From the NCBI GenBank assembly GCA_023430065.1, contig JAEZCG010000205.1:1-8203 (forward strand): a stretch of DNA of 8,203 bases. The letters run 5' to 3'. Position numbers and translations under genes: made by a program. This DNA comes from Pseudomonadota bacterium (GTDB taxonomy: Bacteria; Pseudomonadota; Gammaproteobacteria; Burkholderiales; SHXO01). Numbering within the stretch: the stretch's first letter is position 1; each line of letters begins with the position of its first letter. Positions 5,705 to 8,203 of this stretch are shown piece after piece. A model generated the notes under the pieces. That model made no database searches. It saw nothing but the letters and a program-made list of their open reading frames with translations, and had not been told where the DNA came from.

Positions 5705-5959
5705 CTATCGCCGTCCGTGGCGTTCGTGCGCCTCGTTCACGCGCAGCGGTTGCCCGTGGAAGTCCTTGCCGTTGAGCCCGTTGATGGCAGCGATCGAATG
5801 CGCCCTGCCAGGCATCTCGACGAAGCCGAAACCCTTCGACGCACCCGTGAACAGCTCGCGTTTGACCTCGGCGGATTTCACCTGCCCGAAGGCCTTGAAG
5901 GCCTCCATCAACTGTTCCTCGGTCACGTTCGGGGCGAGATTGCCGACGAAGATGTTCAT
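5705..5959 (-). CDS. Single-RRM RNA-binding protein
   Basis: This 84-residue protein is one complete RNA recognition motif. RNP2 is I-F-V-G-N-L (residues 3-8) and RNP1 is K-G-F-G-F-V-E-M (42-49), with the aromatic residues that stack on RNA bases all present (Phe4, Phe44, Phe46). The helix between them (T-E-E-Q-L-M-E-A-F-K-A-F-G) and the end A-I-N-G-L-N-G-K-D-F-H-G-Q-P-L-R-V-N are typical. The short basic tail (H-E-R-H-G-R-R) replaces the Gly-rich tail of many bacterial RRM proteins. Such proteins bind single-stranded RNA in the cytoplasm and are often linked to cold adaptation in cyanobacteria and proteobacteria. AAGGAGT lies six bases before the ATG at 5959. It starts 35 bases after the stop of the DEAD-box gene with no visible terminator between, so the two are probably co-transcribed as an RNA-remodelling pair. 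Confidence 0.95.
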   Translation of the reverse strand: MNIFVGNLAPNVTEEQLMEAFKAFGQVKSAEVKRELFTGASKGFGFVEMPGRAHSIAAINGLNGKDFHGQPLRVNEAHERHGRR

Positions 5960-5994
5960 GTAGTACTCCTTCTGCAGTTGATCGTCGATTCGCG

Positions 5995-7587
5995 TCAGCC
6001 GATGAGCCGGCGCGCCGTGGCGAACAGGTTGGCGAAGGGGCCGCGCTTGCTCCCCTCGGATGACTGGTTGCGCGGTTCCCGATTGCCGTCGGCCGCGCGC
6101 GCAGGTTGACCGGCATTCGCTGTGGAATCCGCACCGCGGTTGTCGCGCGCGCGATTGCCGTTCGGACGCCTGGACCTTCCCTGGGGCTGCCCCGGGGACT
6201 GCCCCTGCGGCTGGCCGCCGGCGGAGCGACGCTGACCACCGCTACCGCTCGCACGCTGTTGGCCGCCGTTTCCACCCGGGCGCCGCTGTCCGCTGCCGTC
6301 TGCGCGCGGCTCCTGACGCTGGTCGTCCTGGCGCTGGCGACTGCCCTCGGGTGAACGCGAACGCTGTCCGCCCTGTGCAGGCCGCTGCTGGTTGCCGCGC
6401 CGCGGCTGGCCCTGCCTCGGCCGCGCGGGCCGATCGTCCTGCTCGACAGGGGCGGCTGTACCTCGTGCCGACAACTCGAATCCCGGCTCGATGCGACGCT
6501 CGATCGGGCGCTTGATCAGCCGCTCGATCGCTGCCAGCAGCGAGTTCTCGTCCGGGCTGACCAGCGAGAGCGCCTCGCCCTCCGCGCCTGCGCGGCCGGT
6601 GCGGCCGATGCGGTGCACGTAGTCTTCCGACACGTGGGGCAGGTCGAAGTTGACCACGTGCGGCAGTTCCTCGATGTCCAGCCCGCGCGCGGCGATGTCG
6701 GTGGCGACCAGCACGCGCAGATCGCCGTTCTTGAAGTCCGCCAGCGTGCGGGTGCGATGTGACTGACTCTTGTTGCCGTGTATCGCGTCGGCGCTGATGC
6801 CGTCCCGCTCGAGCTGCTGGGCGAGACGATTGGCGCCGTGCTTGGTACGCGTGAACACGAGCACCTGCTTCCAGGCACCCGCGGTGATCAAGTGCGCGAG
6901 CAGTTCCCGCTTGCGCGCCTGGTCGACCGGGTACACGACCTGGCTGACCAGTTCGGAGGCAGCGTTGCGCGGCGCGACCTCGACCGTCACCGGATCCTGG
7001 AGGAAATCGTGGGCAAGCTCGCGGATCTCGGGCGCAAAGGTCGCCGAGAACAGCAGGTTCTGCCGTTCCTTGGGCAGGAGCGCGAGGATGCGGCGAATGT
7101 CGCGGATGAAGCCCATATCCAGCATGCGATCCGCCTCGTCCAGGACGAGGATCTCGATGCGACTCAAGTCCACGGTTTTCTGCTGGACGTGGTCGAGCAA
7201 TCGCCCCGGCGTGGCAACGAGGATCTCGACACCGCGGCGCAGCGCCTGCACCTGCGGCTGGATGCCCACGCCGCCGAACACCACGGTCGACTGCACGTTC
7301 AGGTTCGCGCCGTAGGCCTTGACGCTCTCCTCGACCTGCGCGGCGAGTTCACGCGTAGGGGTCAGGATCAGGCAACGCGGCGGACGACGGCCATCGGGTG
7401 AGCCCTTGGTCTTGATCGTGCGCAGCCGCTGCAGCAGCGGCAGCACGAAGCCGGCGGTCTTGCCGGTGCCGGTCTGTGCAGCGGCGAGCAGGTCGCGGCC
7501 TTCGAGGACCGGGGGAATGGCTTTCAGTTGGATAGGGGTGGGCTGGGTGTAGCCTTGTGCTTCGACAGCACTCAGCAGCTCGGCCAT
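5995..7587 (-). CDS. rhlE: RhlE-like DEAD-box ATP-dependent RNA helicase
   Basis: From the first ATG at 7587 this is 530 residues. All superfamily-2 DEAD-box motifs are intact: Q motif G-Y-T-Q-P-T-P-I-Q (12-20), Walker A A-Q-T-G-T-G-K-T (37-44), P-T-R-E-L (77-81), T-P-G-R-L (126-130), D-E-A-D (150-153), S-A-T (181-183), then [14 protein letters not shown] and [10 protein letters not shown] in the second RecA domain. It unwinds short RNA duplexes using ATP, in ribosome assembly, RNA decay or cold adaptation; the R-R-P-P-R insert before motif Ia and overall layout favour RhlE. After about residue 375 comes a long disordered tail rich in Arg, Gln, Gly, Ser and Pro, likely an RNA-binding or condensate-forming region. 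The true start is probably upstream: the same frame encodes F-A-D-L-G-L before the Met, which is the conserved Phe region of the Q motif, yet no ATG, GTG or TTG occurs before a TGA at 7669-7671. An ATC at 7615-7617 follows AGGAG by six bases. The RRM gene lies just downstream. Confidence 0.95.
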   Translation of the reverse strand: MAELLSAVEAQGYTQPTPIQLKAIPPVLEGRDLLAAAQTGTGKTAGFVLPLLQRLRTIKTKGSPDGRRPPRCLILTPTRELAAQVEESVKAYGANLNVQSTVVFGGVGIQPQVQALRRGVEILVATPGRLLDHVQQKTVDLSRIEILVLDEADRMLDMGFIRDIRRILALLPKERQNLLFSATFAPEIRELAHDFLQDPVTVEVAPRNAASELVSQVVYPVDQARKRELLAHLITAGAWKQVLVFTRTKHGANRLAQQLERDGISADAIHGNKSQSHRTRTLADFKNGDLRVLVATDIAARGLDIEELPHVVNFDLPHVSEDYVHRIGRTGRAGAEGEALSLVSPDENSLLAAIERLIKRPIERRIEPGFELSARGTAAPVEQDDRPARPRQGQPRRGNQQRPAQGGQRSRSPEGSRQRQDDQRQEPRADGSGQRRPGGNGGQQRASGSGGQRRSAGGQPQGQSPGQPQGRSRRPNGNRARDNRGADSTANAGQPARAADGNREPRNQSSEGSKRGPFANLFATARRLIG

Positions 7588-7614
7588 CAGGCCGAGATCG
7601 GCAAAACGCGGATC

Positions 7615-7628
7615 GATGATGATCTCCT
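7615..7628 (-). promoter_or_regulatory. Shine-Dalgarno and probable ATC start of the DEAD-box helicase
   Basis: The minus strand reads AGGAG-ATCATC-ATC, then GAT-CCG-CGT-TTT-GCC, in frame with the helicase. AGGAG to the third ATC is six bases, ideal spacing for initiation. The ATG at 7587 has no Shine-Dalgarno sequence and lies inside the family-conserved region. A start at 7617 would give a 540-residue protein beginning D-P-R-F-A-D-L-G-L after the initiator. Non-AUG AUU/AUC-type starts are rare and known for infC and pcnB. Confidence 0.55.
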
Positions 7629-7691
7629 GGATCGGCCTGCGGCAGGCACGAGGGCCCGCAGAACCGGTTCAGGCAGATGATGGTGAGAGAG

Positions 7692-7720
7692 TAGATAAAG
7701 TCGGGGTAGTTCGAGAACAA
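7692..7720 (-). promoter_or_regulatory. Weak sigma-70-like promoter candidate for the helicase operon
   Basis: On the minus strand TTGTTC (7715-7720) is followed after exactly 17 bases by TATCTA (7692-7697), leaving a leader of about 70 bases to the proposed start. The hexamers match consensus only partly (three of six in the -10), so this is a tentative call in the 265-base gap after the SMP-30-like gene. Nothing else is recognisable in 7720-7935. Confidence 0.28.
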
Positions 7721-7935
7721 CCGCGATTGGGCGCGCTGCAACCGGATGAAGTAGCGCGAAGCCCAGGTGCGACTATACACGTGCGGCGAGCAAAAGTCTC
7801 GACTTCTCTTCAGTCGATTCCGGGATCATCGAACGCATAGAGACGACGTGCCCAGCGCACCTGCTGAGGGTCGATCCCGCCGCACGCCCCCGCGCTCGTC
7901 TGTCCTCATGGCGGGGTTGTGCATTGACGACTCGA

Positions 7936-8203
7936 TCACCCCTCGTACCGGGCCTCTGCCAGCCCCTTGACCCCCGGCTCCAGCGCGAACAGCGCCCCGG
8001 CGAGCGGCTGCTTGTCCAGCTGCTCCGGGGTCAAGCGCTGGCGGGCCGTGGTGATGTAGAGCAGGTCCAGGTCGGACCCACGAACTGAACGCTGGTGGGT
8101 TGTGTGACGGGCAGTTCGATCGTGCGCACCACGCGTCCGTCGGGCGCGATGCGCACCACGCGTGCGCCGCCGTAGTAGGCGCACCAGACGAAGCCCTCGG
8201 CAT
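7936..8203 (-). pseudogene. SMP-30/gluconolactonase-like protein, C-terminal part, frameshifted
   Basis: The gene enters from the right edge and ends with TGA at 7936-7938. The upstream frame reads E-G-F-V-W-C-A-Y-Y-G-G-A-R-V-V-R-I-A-P-D-G-R-V-V-R, then E-L-P-V-T-Q-P-T-S-V-Q-F. The downstream frame reads G-S-D-L-D-L-L-Y-I-T-T-A-R, then L-A-G-A-L-F-A-L-E-P-G-V-K-G-L, then R-Y-E-G and stop. Together these are the C-terminal blades of the SMP-30/LRE beta-propeller family, sugar lactone hydrolases that act on gluconolactone-type substrates with a divalent metal. The frame changes near 8076-8086, inside F-(G)-G-x-D-L, where one base appears missing. Without correction the first frame reads out of register after Q-F-V-G. 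The catalytic metal-binding Asp would lie just upstream, outside the window. It could be a true pseudogene or a sequence error in an intact gene. It points towards the helicase operon but is separated by 265 bases. Confidence 0.85.

Noticed and set aside
7790..7812. Inverted repeat AAGTC-TC-GACTT as a terminator after the SMP-30-like gene
   Set aside because: The full stem leaves a two-base loop, and the usable stem is only about 4 bp, so it is unlikely to terminate.

Overview
The window looks like a high-GC, biofilm- or floc-forming environmental proteobacterium, most likely a gammaproteobacterium. The reasons are two PEP-CTERM exported proteins (exosortase substrates), a RhlE-type DEAD-box helicase with a long Gln/Gly/Arg-rich tail, several small Sec-exported proteins, and remnants of RAYT, IS91/ISCR-like and tyrosine-recombinase elements. 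The taxonomic call is inference; no rRNA or tRNA gene is visible.

Left part (1-1345) is genomic debris. Positions 1-358 hold no recognisable gene. Positions 359-606 look like the 5' end of a phospholipase D/cardiolipin-synthase-like lipoprotein gene, broken by a stop codon and cut off at about 605. There it meets a minus-strand transposase remnant (605-1282). That ORF is itself a chimera: a RAYT-like first ~24 residues joined in frame to an internal piece of an IS91/ISCR-like transposase.

Middle-left (1355-3490) carries two minus-strand PEP-CTERM proteins. One is low in GC and has no recognised domain (1355-1975). The other is a stand-alone P-domain protein (2230-2835) with a strong Shine-Dalgarno sequence and a near-consensus sigma-54 (-24/-12) promoter at 2886-2900, which fits the known RpoN/PrsK-PrsR control of PEP-CTERM genes in floc-forming bacteria. 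Upstream are about 390 bases without a clear gene and the C-terminal remnant of a tyrosine recombinase (3288-3482).

Centre (3768-5543) holds three small secreted proteins of unknown function: one on the plus strand (3768-4262), converging on two on the minus strand (4387-4938 and 5049-5543). The two minus-strand proteins share a G-T-G-x-Y-x-x-I-x-G-S signature and may be related beta-barrel proteins. GC-rich hairpins sit at the convergent point and between the minus-strand pair.

Right part (5705-8203) holds a minus-strand RNA-handling operon, a RhlE-like DEAD-box helicase followed 35 bases later by a single-RRM protein, and then the C-terminal end of a SMP-30/gluconolactonase-like gene that runs off the window and carries a frameshift. 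The helicase reading frame continues upstream of its first ATG through conserved family residues, with no ATG, GTG or TTG before the upstream stop. A good Shine-Dalgarno sequence lies six bases before an ATC codon, suggesting a rare non-AUG start.
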